From NCBI RefSeq assembly GCF_001638985.1, contig NW_017265158.1, positions 682,001 to 746,000 on the forward strand: 64,000 nt of DNA. The letters are read 5' to 3'. Each line of letters opens with the position of its first letter. Position 1 is the stretch's first letter. Shown here piece after piece: positions 9,778 to 22,784 of this stretch. Under the pieces are notes generated by a model, which saw only the letters and a list, made by a program, of their open reading frames with translations, ran no database searches and was not told the DNA's origin. A program made the position numbers and the translations under genes. Origin of the DNA: Phycomyces blakesleeanus NRRL 1555(-) (Eukaryota; Mucoromycota; Mucoromycetes; Mucorales; Phycomycetaceae).

Positions 9778-12700
9778 ATGAATACCAACTTTCCTATAAC
9801 TCGTTCATCTGGAAGTGACAGCGACTTTAATGAAGCTGATTATATGAACATTGCTCAAGAGGTTTTTGCCTTTGCTCTTTCTCAACAAGAAAGAATCCAA
9901 AATGAGCTTAACTGTGATGATCGAACCTTCTTAATCGCAATCCATAATCAAGACATGGCTAGCACAGAAGAGAATGATTATGAAGCATTTGTGACTGCAG
10001 GAGAAGTCCAAAGTACTGGAGATCCAATGGATATTGAATTTGAAAGTAATTACATTGAAAGCAATAAATACAGAAGCAAAAACTATGATAGTGACAGTAG
10101 CAATGACTATTCGCCCAGTAAGAAGAAAAACCAAAAGTTAAAATAGTCTTACAAGATTTGATTATATCAATATTTACTTATATATATGCGCGTGTGTATA
10201 TTGAAGAACATGCTCATAGTTATTCATGTGTTTGCAACCCATTAAATACCAGAAATATACCAATTGAGTCTGGGATTACAGAAAACATGAACAAAGAGAC
10301 CTGAGTTTCTTTTTATGAGCCAAATACCAATGCAGAGGCTGCTACATTAGAGTTATTATTTATGTTTATCAAAAATAACGTATCTCGTAATGTTTTTGAC
10401 AAGTGTGTCAAGATTGTAAATAAGTATATGGTAGAATGTGGATTGCGTAAGTGTATAGTTAACATCAAATTGTTTATAATATGAAAGCTTATCAACATTT
10501 TAGCTACAAACAGTTCATTTCTGTCATACTACAAGATGGATATGCTGCTAAAGGAGGAATACACTGTCTGTACAGACGTTTATGATATATGCAAGGAAGG
10601 TTGCACATGCTTCCATGTTGTAGAAGCTGGAAATCAGGTAGATAAGGAAGAACAGTGTTCTCATTGCAATAGCTAACAATTCAAACTTAATAGAGGCATT
10701 CTAGTTCCTGTTCAGACATTCAAGGTTGTGTCTCTCTCACAACAGTTGAAATTCAAGCTAAGAAATAACCAGGAACGAGCCAAAATGGCGTACGGTAGAA
10801 GCTGTATCATGGGTGATCATGTTGGTGAGTTGTTAGATGTGTTCAATGATAATGCTGTCCACAGACTGTGTGAAGGCGGTATAGTTGGCCAGAATGACGT
10901 TTTGGTTACCATGTTCGTTGACTAGTTCAACTCATTTGATGATACCAAGATGTCAGCAACTATAATTCATGTTATCAATCTTAATATTGACCCAGAAGAA
11001 AGGTATAAAATGCAACACTATATATAAATTCACTAAAATATATATATATATAGATATGAGAGTGACAACATGATGCAGCTGACGATTATATCTGGACCAA
11101 AGCATCCAAAAAATATTGGATCCTTCTTGGAGCCAATTATGAAAGATTTGCAGATGCTGGCAACTTCAGATATCTGGATACAGGCCCTCACAGAGCAGGT
11201 GAACATAAAAGCTCATTTTATAATGGCAACCAGTGATACTCCAGCCGTGGCAGACTTGATGAACCTTGTTGTGGGGAGAAAATAAAGCAAAATATAATAT
11301 AGACAAAAGAATTCGTGAGAACTTGTGTAGGTTGTTTATTTCAAAAGAAAAGTAAAGAATGATAAAATTCGATTCTCTTTCTACACGGAACTATCTACTG
11401 ATATTTATATGTTTTTCTAATTTGTAATTCAGTGTGTGCTTAAGTAATCTTTATCATGATGAGTCATCTTCCAGGAGTATTGTTCTTCTGAAAAGATCCG
11501 GAAAGACCAATTGATATGATACTTCTCCAGTCAGATCAGTCCAAGAGTTTTGGTAAAGAAGAGCATTTATGCTATTGGTAATATTTTAGTATTCCGACCC
11601 AGATACTCGGGTAATGTTTCATAATATTAAATAGTTGTAGTTGTAGTCTCTCAATTAAGTATTTGTATAATAAAAGAAATATGTAAATGAAATATAATGA
11701 TGCCATATATATAATGTATATGTATTTATATATCCCATGTCATGGTAATAATAAGAAATAATCAATTATGTGTATGATGATCTGTGTATTAGATAATATC
11801 ATAAAGGGAGATCCGTTTGACTGGAATAGCTGAGGATATTATTTTATCCTTCAGTCTTACTCTCAGATTCAGCAGTAATCAATACTCATTCACAACAAAC
11901 CTGTTGCATCATAATTCGTTCTTTGGATGCTGAGATTGCCTTGTTCACGGAAACACAGAAACAAGAACTATGTGTTTTGAAGGAAGTGATGTTCTGGCTG
12001 AAATGAGAAGTGTAGAGAGTCTCCATCAGTTCGAAGGAAACGTAAGTACTTAATCATAGAATAATTAAAATATTAATACCTTATTTTTAGAGGTATTGTT
12101 TCAAGGGTCCAAATGTGTTCAGGGATCTCCCTACGTTGACCAGCCCTGCTTTCTTTGGGCTTGATGAGATACATCTACTTGGACATGATATACATAAACA
12201 ACTATATATAGCATTGGGCAGCAAGTTTCAGATTAGTTCAGAGATCGCACACAATGAAGACCAACAACAGCAACAACAGCAACAGGAGCAGCAGCAGCAA
12301 ATATATACATTTTCTTTAAATGTGCCTATTGCCAAGATTGATAATGCAATCAGCAAGTCTAGAGCAGACATCCCAGCAATATTCACTGGCAGTTGGAGGT
12401 CACTGGAGGAGACAACTGGCAGACAAAAGGCAGTCAACTGGTTGGATTTCCTTTTGTTTGTTGTTCCAACGGTAGTAGTAAAAAACTTTGTCCTTAGCAA
12501 CACCAGAGAGGTAGTAATGAACCTAGTCAACGCCTGTTCTATTGCCCAGCAATGGAAAGTTACAGAGAGAGAGAGATCTGAACAATGGAAGAGTAAGTAA
12601 ATTATATATATAATAAACAGTTATTTAATCATATTTATAAATCTATCACCCACTGGCATTCTTTCCTTCGCAATGAGATTGAAGAGAAAAGACTTAAGCC

Positions 12701-13550
12701 TACCATCTTCATAATCAACCAACATATGCTTGTACATCTTGAATATATAATGAGAGAGATGGGCACACTGCGAGCATTCAGCTGCCGCCTGATTGAACCT
12801 ACTATTGGCTTGTACAGAACAGCAATTAGGTCGAGAAAAAAGTCAGGAAAAAATATGGATAATATTTTATTTTGCAAGGCCGGGATACAGCATTGCCTCC
12901 GTGGTCGGTCTGCTGTTCTGAGACCAACCAATAGAAAAACCAGCAACTTTGAGGTCGCGATTGATGATGTTGCTGGTCCCCAGCTTTGGTCCAGCCCAAC
13001 AAGGATGTCTCTTGGTGCTGTGGCGAGAGAAACCGGCATAAATCACAATAATTTAGTAGGCCAAATAGCGTCTCTCTGGGGTCAAGACAACCAGACTCTG
13101 TTCGCAGAAAATGAGGAGGTGATCTGCACTACTAAGATGTGAAAGGACAGTATGGTGTACAGGGTCCAGTCCTCTTTTGACAGCAGACATATTTGAGCCA
13201 ACGATCTTGTTGTGCTTGGAGGCCTGTGGGAGTAAGTAATACGAGTTATATTTTATGCTGTTATAATATTAATCATGCTTCAATTTTATTTTTAAAAGTT
13301 ATGGATTTGTTTGACGATTCTTCTCTCATTCTGTCTTGGGAGAGACGAGACTCTTTGCTGTCATCAAGCATTTGTGTGGCGCTTGGGCCAGTAATGAAGA
13401 GATGTTTCCTGTGTGGGAAAGCCAAACAATTGGTGAGATGAAGATGGTGGAGGTAAAGTCCATCAGGGGGATGGCTGGTCTTGTTCACAACATCAACAAT
13501 GAAACTATTAGACATGTGGTATTTCCACATCCACGTCATTATGAATAGTT
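9778..13550 (+). pseudogene. Tnp2/CACTA-like transposase, decayed, split by a solo LTR
   Basis: An acidic Ser/Asp/Asn-rich N-terminus (9,778-10,146) is followed by spaced blocks. At 10,520-10,680 is the Tnp2 signature, with the cysteine block VYDICKEGCTCFHVV and CSHCN. Then come 10,700-10,940, the Arg-Tyr and Gly-Pro-Lys block (SGPKHPKNIGSFLEPI, 11,090) and, after the LTR, DEIHLLGHDIHKQLY (12,160), LLFVVPTVVV (12,455) and a DUF4218-like part (12,726-12,830). A CAA/CAG run near 12,260-12,300 encodes polyglutamine. Several stops break it (10,675; 10,923). With the LTR at 11,267-11,897 removed, the frame joins as MNLLHHNSFFGCEI, matching the family's conserved His/Gly-Cys site. It is a dead copy of the family also seen at 28-31 kb. 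Confidence 0.75.
11267..11897 (+). repeat. Solo LTR family C, copy 1 (631 bp)
   Basis: Ends are TGTTGTG...CACAACA, a perfect 7-bp terminal inversion, flanked by the perfect 5-bp duplication AACCT (11,262-11,266 and 11,898-11,902). Its 3' part resembles LTR family B (shared CAGTAATCAATACTCATT type end), so B and C are subfamilies. It interrupts the transposase reading frame of the surrounding Tnp2-like element. A truncated reverse copy is at about 24,150-24,547. Confidence 0.92.
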
Positions 13551-14000
13551 TTTTTCTTTTTTTTTCTACATGTACAAATATAAATCCTCTGTTTTTAACA
13601 TAATTACTCACTACCATGAAGTACATTGACATGATTAATTTTAATTATTTGAAATCAGAGTCAATACTGAAATTTAAATTGGATATATATTTAGTGAATT
13701 GGTTATGTTTCTATCTTCGACTATTTTTAAAGAAAAAAAATAGCAAGTCCTTCTATTTTTACTCAAACTGGCTGTCTAAATTAAAAGTAAGAAAATAAAA
13801 TAAAATAATGCTGCTGAAAGACCAAAATAAATTTAAAAGCTTCCAAATCCAGAAAATATTTGCTGAGATTAAAATAATATATATTTTATTGCCATAATAA
13901 GCAGACTGTTTCAAATACTTGTAGATTTTTTTCTACAGTGTGTATTGATGTCGGATATTATTTTGATGAATCCATAAAATCTGAAGATGATTAATCGTAG
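13551..14000. other. AT-rich spacer
   Basis: There is no supported gene. A block at about 13,945-13,990 (ATTATTTTGATGAATCCATA) repeats the sequence near 3,930-3,975 and is probably an older retroelement fragment into which the next element inserted. Confidence 0.45.
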
Positions 14001-17000
14001 TACACACCCACTGAGGTTTCTCCTAAATATGAAATTTTCTTGTCTAAACCGATTCTTCTATTGGCTTAGAGTATGAATTGAGATTAAACATAGAAAGCTA
14101 CAGATTTGGGGGAGCAAAATATTGAGATTTGTGCCAAAAAATGATTAAACATATTTTTTGAGTTACTTCATTGAATTGCAGACAGAATAAAAATTTTAAA
14201 AATGGGGAAAGAAAAAAAGATTGTTTTGAAGGAGAAGATTTTATTAGTTGATATTTTTTTTGTTGAGAAAAGTGTTTTATTTGACAAGTTGTTTTTTAGT
14301 TTATATTGGAAATGTTTACCAACATCCACCAGAATGTGCTAAGCTTTGTGACGTTAAGCAGCCTGCAGCTACCATCAGGTACAAGAGTTAAATGCATGTC
14401 AATGGCCTGGACCACAATTACTTCATTCTCATCAAACTCATAACTAGTTCTGTAATATATAACTTCAATATTGTCATAACTGTCAGTTACTACATTATGT
14501 AAGTAGACTGTATTGACATTAAAGCTAGATATCATTTGATACTCTTGCATGATACACATTTTTCTCACTAGCTTTCCTCTCTCATATCTGAGAGCTTCAA
14601 TAGAAACATGACCAAGAAACCATCGATTATCTTTCTGGAAGACACCTGCCAATTTATCACGCAAATTAGAAATTGATATGCCAGAGTTGTCGCTGTTTGC
14701 ATGGGAGCCAAAGAAATGAAGATTGAATTTTGGGAAGTCAATAGGAGCTTGTTTGACAAAGTCACCAACACTCAATCTCACAGGCCGTGTACTATTGTCA
14801 ATACATTTCTCTAAAATGTAAGAGCCTCCATTGCAAAGGTGACGGCAGATAAATTGCTTTGCAAATTTTTTAGCAACATCTCTGGAAGTTGCTTGGCAGT
14901 TCGTTTTAAACAAATGTTTGCAAATGAATTTGTTAAATTGCTCACCGTTTTCTGTTTTGTACTGTAAGACGGAGCCAAAGCAAAGTATATCTTTGGTAAG
15001 GTGGTGTAAGAGATGAAGCTTTGGTTTAAAGCTGAAGTCTTGCTGTTGGAAAGTCTTGGGATTAGATACAATAAAAGTGTTTAGCAATATAAACACTTTT
15101 GCAACTTCATCAACAGCACTCCTAATCTTAAAAAGATAGTTATCAAAGCCTTTATGGTCTCTATGAATGTAAACCAAAGATGTCAATCTGGAAACCGCAT
15201 GGAAAGCTGTGATAATAAATGTCAGGTTACTATCTCTGTCAAAAAGCTTGCTCATGACACCAGATAAGATCTGTATCAATTGCTTGAAATCACGCCCCAC
15301 AAAAGAGCCAGAGTGACGAAGCTGATTGCGAAATGTCCAATCGTAACTCTTACAGGATCAATAAGAGGACAGTTCACATTGCAGGCTATCCTTTTGAATG
15401 GCTGTCAAGATGGGCTGCTTCCATAAGAAGATTACCAAATACTTAATTAATCCAAGTGGGATCGTATAGAGAATCTCAATTGGCATGTCTTTGGTTGGAT
15501 CAAAATCTTTGAGTCTAAGGAACTCTTCGCTTCCATTCTTCATATAGCTCAAGCTTTGCCCACTTTTGTATATATTGGATTGTTTATCAGAAGAGACAAA
15601 AGTGGAAAGAAAAGCCTTTGATCGTTGGGGCCAGTCATAGTGAGCAACATGAGAAAAGTGGGTGATGCTCAATATATGTTTCCAATCCAGACGAGGAGAA
15701 AGGATTAAACATTTTCTGCAAAACCGTCTTGAGGCTGTTCCCTTGTGCATCACAAGCTGAGATTGGCAAGGATTGTCACCTATAAAGAGAAGCAAAGGAG
15801 CAACTACCAGGACATGTTTGCCAATATCTTCAGAATACATTTGGATACCTTTCTCTAAGGTAACGAGATCGTCAACAAGTTGTCCCAGCATATCAATGGC
15901 ATTGAGGACATGGTTACATGTGCAAACAAATAAAGTGTTCTCCCGTTTGTTTTGCTCTTCAAGGGTCATTGCAGCAAAGTACATCAAAAAGCTGTTATAT
16001 ACATTGTATTGCTTTGAATCATTCCCAAAGGTATCATCAGAATACATTTTTATTGGGCAAATGACAACTTTCATTAAGCCGGATCCAGGAAGTCTTCTCT
16101 TAAATCTTTCAACAATAGTAGTATTGGTCCATAGGCGAAGTTGGGCACCAACAAGAATACAATTGACAATCTCAGTTGGAGATTAAGAGACTGATAAGCC
16201 AGATCCAAGGAAAAGATTACTATCTTTTTGAATAACTGATAGAAATGTATTTACATTCATTTCGTACTTTGAAACAGATACAGCAAAATTTGTGTAATTT
16301 CCACACAACCAGAAGTACATGTCATCAGGATGATTGAGCACAGGTCCATGACCACCATATACCTGGTAAGCATTGGCGTATGTGGATTCATTTTTTGTAA
16401 AAAATTTCTCTAAGAGAAACTGGTCTAGACATTCTTGTATTTCTATAACATTGTCTACCCAATAATCTGATTCCTGGATCGTGAGCATGAGATGTTGAAG
16501 AAGTGGGCTTTCTTTCCATTTGTTCCCTTGGTTGAGGTGCAGCCTCTGGTTCTCTGTAAAGTCTGGCAGTGCAGAGAGTTGCGACGTTTTTTCAGGGCAT
16601 GCCATCATATACTTGATATATTCAGATGGCATGTTAATCGAAAATTCATGTACCTCAGATTTTTGATTTGTACCCTTGGCTGTAGAGGTCTTAAAAACCG
16701 GGATATCGTTTTTTGCTCTCAGATGAAAATTTATTACTGCGTCTGGCTTTGAGAATTCTATTTGTTTTCCAGCACTTTCGCGTACCTCCAAGAGCATCTC
16801 CATTGCATACATTATTTTTTTATCAATCTTTCAGAAGCCAGATCTTTATCACCATGAAATAATGCATGTAGAATGAATTCTGCCTTCGACTTGAAAGAAC
16901 TGATATTGCTAAGAAGTATAAAAATATCTTCCATGCTCTGGTGAGAAGATTCACTGGCTGTAACTCCAGCAGCATAATCATTCAAGCTTGTTGAAAAAGA

Positions 17001-18547
17001 CTCGAGGACTCTTATATGTGTTTCCATGTGAATAGCACTATCCGTTATTTTATCGTCTGCATCTGAAGTCTCGGCTTCACCTTGGTTTGTTCTTTCTTCA
17101 AACAAAATAGAATCAACATGGGCATCACTAAAAGAAATTTATGGTTAGTACTTAATTCACTGTACATTTAGGCTTAGTTATTTACGTGAATCTAGGATTA
17201 TTCTCATATTGATTCTCTTCATCAGAGGAGCAACTGTCATAATAATCCATGGAATTCTCTATGACTATTTCCAATTCAGTAAATCTGCTCTCTATCTCCA
17301 CATTATTCTCCAAGTCAACAGATACAGCTGTAGAGAAATCCTTATGTAATTTAATTCTAACATTCAAATAGAATCAGAATTAATATTGTCTATTTATAAG
17401 ATTGTAATGCAGTTACTAACTTCTTTCTTAAAAGAACATTGCTATATTCCTCAGTACTCTCTTCAGGATGATACTTATTAAGATGTTTCTTAAAGCCAAC
17501 TAAAGAAGTATACACCATCAAAATTTAGCAAAGATTATATTGATATTTTTTTTGGCATTCTTTCTATTTCCTTTGGTAAGGTAAACATTCTTCTTTGTAG
17601 TGTATTCAGATGCCATTGTTTTGATTTAATAGTCTTTGTAAACTTTGAGAAACAAAAGACTAGAAACTTGTTAATTCAAGTTGCACTATTATGCATAAGT
17701 CAACATGACTGCTAAAAATCAAAACAATAACAAAAAATACAACGAAATTTCTTTTTATTACTAATTTCTTTCTTCTGTACTCTTTTTTATTCTCTGATAA
17801 AAGGTAAGTTTTATATCCATTCTAACAAAAACAATATATTTCAAGAAGCAGAATATATTCAAGTAAATACAATCTGTGTTTTGTACTTTATCAACTCATT
17901 TCTGATTGACATTGTGATTAGATCCAACCAACATGTATTGAAATCTCAAAAGACTTTATTAATAATAGAGATGAATAAATATATTTATATTTGACTGTAC
18001 AAGGTATGTATCCAAACTACGATAAAACAAAACTTATTTCTTCTTTATACTAACTCCTTTTTTATTTCTTTAGGTAAGTTGATCTTAATAGATGATCTTG
18101 TCATTTCAAGTATAAAAGATAAAGTCAGACTATGAGATCATTAAGTAATTCTTGCTAATAATTTTTTATTACGTAGCTGCTTGCTCTCTTTCTATATAAG
18201 ATATTATTCTCAAGACGCTATTACCAGCAAGAGGCTACTGTTTAGTAGAGGATGCTAGTATAGAATGACTGCTAGTATAGAAAAGCAGCCTAGTAAACCG
18301 GATGTATATTTGCAGTGATTTTTTTTAAACAAATAAAAATATATATTTTAAAAAACCCAAATTATTTTTCCAATATATTCCCCCCAATTTTTTTATAAAA
18401 GGATTCTGTAAATAAAAGTTGTCGCATAGTTTCTTTCTAGGAAGGCCCCTCTCTAAACTTGTTGGAAATTCCCAATAAGACATGTACTATCTAAACTATT
18501 TTTTTTCTTTCTCATCACTGAGATTAAAAAATCTCAGTGGGTGTGTA
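14001..18547 (-). mobile_element. Plavaka/CACTA-like DNA transposon with terminal inverted repeats, about 4.5 kb
   Basis: A terminal repeat CACACCCACTGAG at 14,003-14,015 is matched in reverse complement by CTCAGTGGGTGTG at 18,533-18,545, with TA on both outer sides. The right end also carries a perfect hairpin, CACTGAGATT and AATCTCAGTG around four bases (18,517-18,540). The enclosed minus-strand transposase (14,296-17,620) is broken by a frameshift and stops. The superfamily (Plavaka, Tnp2/CACTA or KDZ-related) is inferred from the transposase, not from a search. Confidence 0.65.
14296..17620 (-). pseudogene. Large Plavaka/Tnp2-related transposase, recently inactivated
   Basis: Reading on the minus strand: a His-rich finger-like N-terminus (about 17,500: LVGFKKHLNKYH), an acidic linker (17,367-17,182, 17,105-16,812), then one continuous frame from 16,812 to 14,296. 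That frame holds MYSDDTFGNDSKQYN (catalytic-type Asp block), CRKCLIL, FKPKLHLLHHLTKDI with TENGEQFN, and TSRDVAKKFAKQF. Only two stops interrupt it: TAA at 16,185-16,183 and TGA near 15,360-15,358. The join at 16,812 is a frameshift inside a run of seven A (ERLIKK, then MYAMEM); one more A would restore it. Such blocks are typical of fungal transposases annotated as Plavaka/CACTA. Few lesions suggest a recent death, or a sequencing error for the A-run. Confidence 0.72.
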
Positions 18548-19284
18548 TACAGACCTGAGGTCCCCGCATGTCTTAAGCCATCCAATTTTTTTCATATCAG
18601 AGAGTGAAAAAAAGTGAGTAATACTCATAATTGTTTTTTTTTCTATGTAAATTGCAAGAATTACTCACAGTAATCCGAGGTTCGGGTCTAAAATCAAGGA
18701 GATATTTAAATGGACTAATAAACTATGTATAATAGAGACTTAATAGGAATTAGTAGCACAACAATTTTCTTTTAGAGAAAAAAAGTGGTACTCATGTACT
18801 AAATTGGCTTTAATAAAAAACACAAAAGACATATAAAAATGATCTAAAAGAAATAATTGATAGTAAAGATGTGTTGAAACCTTGATATTTATACAATAAA
18901 TATCTGCCAATGACTATATATTGTCTTTATAGACTTGATGGGTAGTTAAGTATAAAAAATAGAAGCTGTGACGGGTGTGTGTACAAGAAAAGAAAGTCTA
19001 AAGAGAGCTACAATATACTTGTCTTTTAGATATAGAATACTTATTTTTGGGAGTGTGGCACAATGACTTTCAGGAACCAATGTTAACAAATGGTTGCTGG
19101 AATGCCAAAACTTTAACTATCTAACAGTTCACATCTTAATCTGATTACATTTCCACTACATTGGTTGGTACATTTGAATATAACATTGAGCCATAATTTA
19201 ATATCAAAAAGTATAAATACAAGACAATTTCTTTTTTCTTTACATCCTTACTATTTATAATAAAACACTATCAACATCTTCATT
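18548..19284. other. AT-rich spacer
   Basis: No gene or known element is seen. There are short inverted motifs such as GTGAGTAATACTCA near 18,613 and ATTACTCAC near 18,660. The last 60 bases before 19,285 could be the promoter of the Crypton-like gene, but there is no distinctive signal. Confidence 0.4.
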
Positions 19285-21895
19285 ATGAACTACACAGAAG
19301 CCAGCTCCTCTACCCAAACCAATGTACTCAACAATGACTACTATCAGTGCAACATGGAAAACTGGCTGACTACGCAGCAAAACAGTGAGATGATTGTTGC
19401 TGAAAACCAGCTGTTTCACCCCAAGAACACAACTCATACATATCTAGCAAAGCAGAAAGAGTGGATGGTAAGTTGAATAAAGTACTACTTCTTCATGATT
19501 AAATATGTCACTATTTTTTTATTTATCTGATGTAATATATGAAAATTAGAATTGATGTGTTGAAACAAAAAAAATTGCTGATGGCACGATTGTCTCTGAT
19601 AAAAAACTTGCCTTCTTTCTCACTGATTTTGGCATGGTTTGTGACCGCAAGTTCAAGAGAAATGATGATGACACCCCTTGTTATATTTGTATGTGGAAAG
19701 GTGGAACAATAAGTACTTTGAGACTCTTTTTTATTGTGTTTATTAAAAGTTCAAGTCAAATCGAATTATCTTGATAAAAGTTATTTTATCTATGATATTT
19801 ATATTTATTGAGATGTATCCAGTCACTCTGGATATGAGTCATCATAACGGCTTTGCAACAATAGTTTAAGTACTTCTTGAAGATAATCCAATGATAGATC
19901 TGACACATTGCTCTTATGTTTCAGATAGGACTTCATATTGGATAATCATTTATAGCAACCTCTTTGACAGATACTTCTGTCTGGGTTCGTATATGATATC
20001 GGATTTTAAAGTATTCCAAATACAACACCCCTGTTCCTTTTTGGAGAGAATTAATTCAGGCTTACATTAAGGCAATAACAGACATTTATTACCAGCAAGT
20101 AGCTTTGGACTTAAACAAGAACCTTCATCCTAGAGAACTAATTGTAAGACAGTTTCTAAACACAAACACAAAGAAGGAAACAAAGCGCAAGAGAGTCAAG
20201 TATAAAAACAGAGGAAAAAACACACTCAACAATGGATATACAAAAAACGAACCTCTTCTTCTCAGTCAGTACTTCTTCGAGCAAAATAGTACAGTGGGAG
20301 TTAGAAATTGTCTTTGTTTCTTTATGAGTCATGCAATGTTGTTGAGAAGTGAAACTGCCCTTGGTACTCAATATCCTGACCTTTTCAAAATGGAACTAGA
20401 AAATCAAGGTGTTTCTCCATGTGTTGCATTAGTAGCTACAATTACATATGAAAAAATTCAATACAGATCTGCTCTTTGCCATGCCAATGAAGAATTATGT
20501 CCTATTGATGCACTAGCTCAACATTTCTTTTCCAAATTTCACCATGAAAACAAACCGTTTGTTGATTTTTCTATACACAAAACATGGTACAACAGCTACT
20601 TGTTTCCTGGCCAAAATTAAAGCAAACTCATGAGTTACAATGAGCAATCAAAAGCATACAAGTTGGCATTTGAAGCAGTTGGGATCAGCTCATCTAAGGT
20701 TACCCATATCAACCAAAAGAGTGCCATCAACATGATATCCTATTAAGGCGACTCCGGTGATTAACAAAGACAAGTTGGTAGATGGGGGTTGGATCAAATT
20801 GGTGAGATGTTATCTTTCTAGTCTTCCTGTTAATGCAATCAAGGTTCTAGCCAGGTTTTTTATTTGCAGAGGAGAATATTTCCTTGACTGTGCCACCATC
20901 ACTCCCCCAATTGAGTTGCAACAAATGATATTCCCAAGCATTGAATCATGAAAAGCTAAATTCCACAAGAAAGAAGTTGAAGATGACAGCACTGGTCCCA
21001 ATTTTTTGGATCTTTTGTCCTATTTAAGAATTGTTTTTCTTCAGGTAAGAAAATAGCAATAGTGCTTGGATAAATAGTTCTCTTTAATAATTTATAAAAA
21101 TAGGACTCTGTGGTTTCGTGAAAGAAGTATCTAAACCATTACTTGTGAATAAGTGATATATTTTTAACAAGCCTATACCAAGAGTTTGAAGCACAACTTT
21201 CTGGTGCCATTGGTGAATCAACCAAGAAGTTTCAAGTGAGTGATCATATTCAAGTTGTTGCACCAGAGATAGCTGCTGCTATGCAAGCCCAAAACCAATT
21301 TGAATTTGCAAATGCCAGAAGTGTAGGCCTAGAGACTAGAAATGTACTAGTTGAAACCTTTTTACAAGCCTCGTTTTATCTTTGCAATGATCCTTCTCAA
21401 ATCTGACAATGCCTTGAAAATGTCTTACAGACACAATCATTTGCGTCCTCTGGCCACACTGCTCCTTCTGTTCCCTCCATTACTTCTGCTTCCCTTGGTC
21501 CCTCAGTCCCTTCTGCCCTGTCTGCTCCCTCAAGCTTTACCCGAGTTACAAATCCAGACAAAAATGAAGAGATACCATTATATTATAAAATGAGCCAAAA
21601 AATTCTAACTGTAACAGATATATGGTGCGAATATTCTGTTGCAATATCTGGGAGCCTATCAATTAGATTTCTTGAACAGAACTTCAGGGCAAAGTGGAGA
21701 ATCCACAGTGATAACAGAACAGAATCGATTCTTTAGCAGAAGAGTTCATATATACAATGAGGTGGAACAGCTTGCTAGAGAAAAACATTTAACAGAAGAA
21801 GAAGTTGCCCTGCTTGTTGAGAATAAGTGTTATAATTTAAAGATATCTTTAAATGAACTTGCAAAAAGAATTGCTGATAGCAGCATTACCTTCTA
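19285..21895 (+). pseudogene. Crypton-like tyrosine recombinase with GCR1-type C-terminal domain
   Basis: Exon 1 (19,285-19,467) ends KQKEWM. An 82-nt intron follows, and exon 2 (from 19,550) begins N-stop-CVETKKIADGTIV; the TGA at 19,553-19,555 stands where the family has Trp. Later blocks are ELIQAYIKAITDIYYQQ (about 20,050), the recombinase core MLLRSETALGTQYP (first catalytic Arg region, about 20,335), RSALCHANEELCPIDALA (20,466), HKTWYNSYLFPGQN (20,575) and KLAFEAVGISSSKVTHI (about 20,660), corresponding to the second box; further stops follow. The 21,540-21,895 segment (YYKMSQKILTVTDIW; HIYNEVEQLAREKHLTEEE) matches the GCR1_C layout, with frame changes. About 300 bases at 19,710-20,005 do not fit the protein and may be an insertion. 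Family assignment is by pattern. Confidence 0.6.
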
Positions 21896-22260
21896 AAAAA
21901 ACATCCCACACATACATACATACATACATATTTAATACTTTCCATCTAATTCGATCTTTTTTTCTTTTATAATTTTATACAATTCTTCAATAAATTTTTT
22001 CTCTTATGCTTTTAAAGTTAATATAATATGATCATTATATCTTTATATTTAATATTATTATTTCATAATATCTTTTACACGATTCTCCCTAACAATCTTT
22101 ATCAAAAATAATAATGTATCTTATCAGTTTCAAGCTTCCTTAATACACTTCAAAAAAGTCAAATTCTGCTCAAAAAAACTTAGTAAAACTGCTACACAAA
22201 AAGGTCTGATTTTCAATTTTTTCCCAAAAAGAAAGTATTCTATCCTGTGCCTTTCTCTGA
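21896..22260. other. AT-rich spacer with a short CATA repeat
   Basis: A run of (CATA)n lies at about 21,910-21,930. The rest is AT-rich with no gene. Confidence 0.5.
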
Positions 22261-22700
22261 CTACAAATTGAAGAGACGCCGTCTAAGACCATGCTTGTGC
22301 CCAAACAATGCCCACTCAGTATAAGCAGCAGGTGGCTGAGAGCTACGAAAAGCAGTAGTAAAAGCTGTAATTGACTTGGGTATGGTCATGGCAGCAGGAG
22401 CAGCAGGAGCAGCAGGGTTGACTGGAGCAGGAGGAGTACTCATGGGCAAAGAGCTGGTAACAGGTATGTGGACCGGAAAGTTGGGAGCAGGAGGTGTAGA
22501 AACAGGTACACCAGATAGTTTGCCAACTATGTTTTGGGCTTGAGTGTCCCAAAAAGCTACATGGGAAGGAGAGAAACGGAGACACAGTTCTTCAGGAAGT
22601 GAAGGCGCGGTATGAGAAGTAGCAAAAGAACTAGCAAGTTCAGCAGGAAGCAAGGCCTGAACTTGTTCTTCGATTTCAAATTTTTCTTCTGGGCGTTAGT
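22261..22700 (-). CDS. LTR-retrotransposon gag-like fragment
   Basis: This is a minus-strand open frame of about 140 residues without a clear ATG. It starts after the LTR-D leader and reads EEQVQALLPAELASSFATS, FSPSHVAFWDTQAQNIVG, then a Pro/Ala-rich linker and a basic end (KHGLRRRLFNL). The upstream context, LTR family D at 22,785-23,112 in the same orientation plus about 80 bases of leader, is what a 5' LTR and gag start should look like. No protease, reverse transcriptase or integrase follows, so the element is 3'-truncated. The gag call is by position and composition only. Confidence 0.45.
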
Positions 22701-22784
22701 AAACTGGACACTGTTCTGATCAGAGGAACTGTTCATTCAGCTACTAATTGCCAAGTCTCAATCTGCTATTTCTTTTCTGGCACT

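Noticed and set aside
12228..12530. Minus-strand frame with poly-Cys
   Set aside because: Antisense of the polyglutamine run in the Tnp2-like gene.
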